A stretch of DNA of 64,000 nucleotides, taken from positions 1 through 64,000 of the forward strand of contig JBBQZP010000018.1 of the NCBI GenBank assembly GCA_038207585.1, written 5' to 3'. The DNA is from JBBQZP01 sp038207585. Its GTDB lineage: Bacteria; Pseudomonadota; Alphaproteobacteria; Rhodobacterales; Rhodobacteraceae. Positions 63,440-64,000 of the stretch are shown piece by piece. The notes under the pieces are model-generated. The model had not been told where the DNA came from and ran no database searches. It saw nothing but the letters and a program-made list of their open reading frames with translations. A program made the translations under genes and the position numbers. The stretch's first letter is position 1. The number at the start of each line of letters is the position of its first letter.

Positions 63440-64000
63440 ATGAACTGGCAAAGCCTTAATCAGGAACGCATTGTGCTGGGCATAGCGGTGCTGCTCTTTG
63501 CAGCCGCTGCGGTGGCGCTGCCGGGGTTCTTTGCGCAGAACAATCTGGTGGCAATCGTGCGGTCCATCTCGGTGCTGGGAATACTGGCGCTGGGCATGTC
63601 GGTCGTGATCATCGGGCGCGGGATTGATCTGTCTATGGTGGCGATCATGGCGATGTCGGTGGCGTGGTATCTGCAGCTTTTGGGCAACGGGCTGCCCGAT
63701 GCCTATGCCATGGGGCTGGTGCTGGCGGGGGTGCTTGCGATCGGGCTTTTGAACGGGTTTCTGGTGGCTTACGCCGATGTTCCGGCGATTTTTGTAACCC
63801 TTGCGTCCGGGTCATTCGTGTTCGGCTATGTCCGCTCGCAACTGATTTCCACCGATGCGGTGCCGGTGCCGCCCGGCCACTGGATCGAGGCTTTGGGGCG
63901 GACTCGCATTGCGGGCCTGCCGGTTGAGGTGCTGCTGTTCGCGGCGCTGTCGCTGCTGGCCTTCGGCTTTCTGCGCTATACCAAATGGGGCCGCTATGTG
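63440..64000 (+). CDS. Ribose-type ABC transporter permease, cut by window end
   Basis: The first 187 codons of an inner-membrane permease (BPD_transp_2, RbsC/XylH type). Visible features are an N-terminal helix (IVLGIAVLLFAAAAVALPGFF), the family signature VVIIGRGIDLSMVAIMAMS, and further helices to the window edge with no stop. ATG 63440 lies 100 bases after the LysR gene. With the preceding genes it suggests that the imported compound is the substrate for the hydrolase/ligase pair. Its partners would lie beyond the window. Confidence 0.88.
   Translation, partial: MNWQSLNQERIVLGIAVLLFAAAAVALPGFFAQNNLVAIVRSISVLGILALGMSVVIIGRGIDLSMVAIMAMSVAWYLQLLGNGLPDAYAMGLVLAGVLAIGLLNGFLVAYADVPAIFVTLASGSFVFGYVRSQLISTDAVPVPPGHWIEALGRTRIAGLPVEVLLFAALSLLAFGFLRYTKWGRYV

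Noticed and set aside
1..64000. tRNA, rRNA, riboswitch and replication-origin signals
   Set aside because: Read by eye, no convincing tRNA arm set, rRNA stretch, known riboswitch core or DnaA-box cluster was found; a covariance-model search could still reveal a small RNA.

Overview
The window reads as chromosomal DNA of a GC-rich alphaproteobacterium, most likely a member of the Rhodobacteraceae/Roseobacteraceae. Reasons: the order leuA, mreB-mreC-mreD-mrdA-rodA; an Fe-S (PhrB-type) photolyase; a pair of small genes matching the head-spike genes of the Rhodobacter capsulatus gene transfer agent; and a dispersed intergenic motif (core GAGTATTT...CAAACATGAA). No rRNA, tRNA, CRISPR array, insertion sequence or replication origin was recognised.

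1-12 kb is housekeeping: gltX, an exported metallo-beta-lactamase-fold protein, a small secreted-protein gene broken by two compensating frameshifts, nadE, a 19-repeat MORN protein, an Fe-S photolyase coupled to a short-chain dehydrogenase, leuA behind a 25-codon Leu-rich leader peptide, and a SulP transporter without STAS domain. 12-19 kb holds the cell-shape operon mreBCD-mrdA-rodA followed by a GhrA-like reductase.

19-26 kb carries an RpiR regulator divergent from an N-formylglutamate-amidohydrolase-family enzyme, a glutamine-synthetase-family enzyme, an aldehyde dehydrogenase, an iron-type alcohol dehydrogenase and a DadA-like FAD oxidoreductase. Together they look like a gamma-glutamylation route for catabolism of an amino alcohol or amine. 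26-32 kb is mixed: nucleotide-sugar epimerase, aldo/keto reductase, GT39-like membrane transferase, D-glycerate-type dehydrogenase, SH3b protein and CDF transporter. 32-39 kb is a basic-amino-acid type ABC importer (its ATPase gene lacks an in-frame start codon) facing a TetR regulator, an aminotransferase and a 2-ketoarginine-decarboxylase-like enzyme, consistent with an arginine transaminase pathway.

39-59.4 kb is a Wzx/Wzy-type exopolysaccharide locus. It contains a Wzc-like tyrosine kinase, glycosyltransferases, an AT-rich putative polymerase, a flippase, GDP-fucose synthesis (gmd, fcl), methyltransferases, an initiating sugar transferase, Wza, YjbF- and YjbH-like proteins, a PPP-type phosphatase and a small YjbE-like protein. 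Embedded in it are ghsA and ghsB homologues, the head-spike base and fibre of a gene transfer agent, whose receptor in R. capsulatus is a capsule. 59.6-64 kb has a ClpP-fold-like exported protein, then a cysteine hydrolase, a second glutamine-synthetase-family gene, a LysR regulator and the start of a sugar-type ABC permease cut by the window edge.
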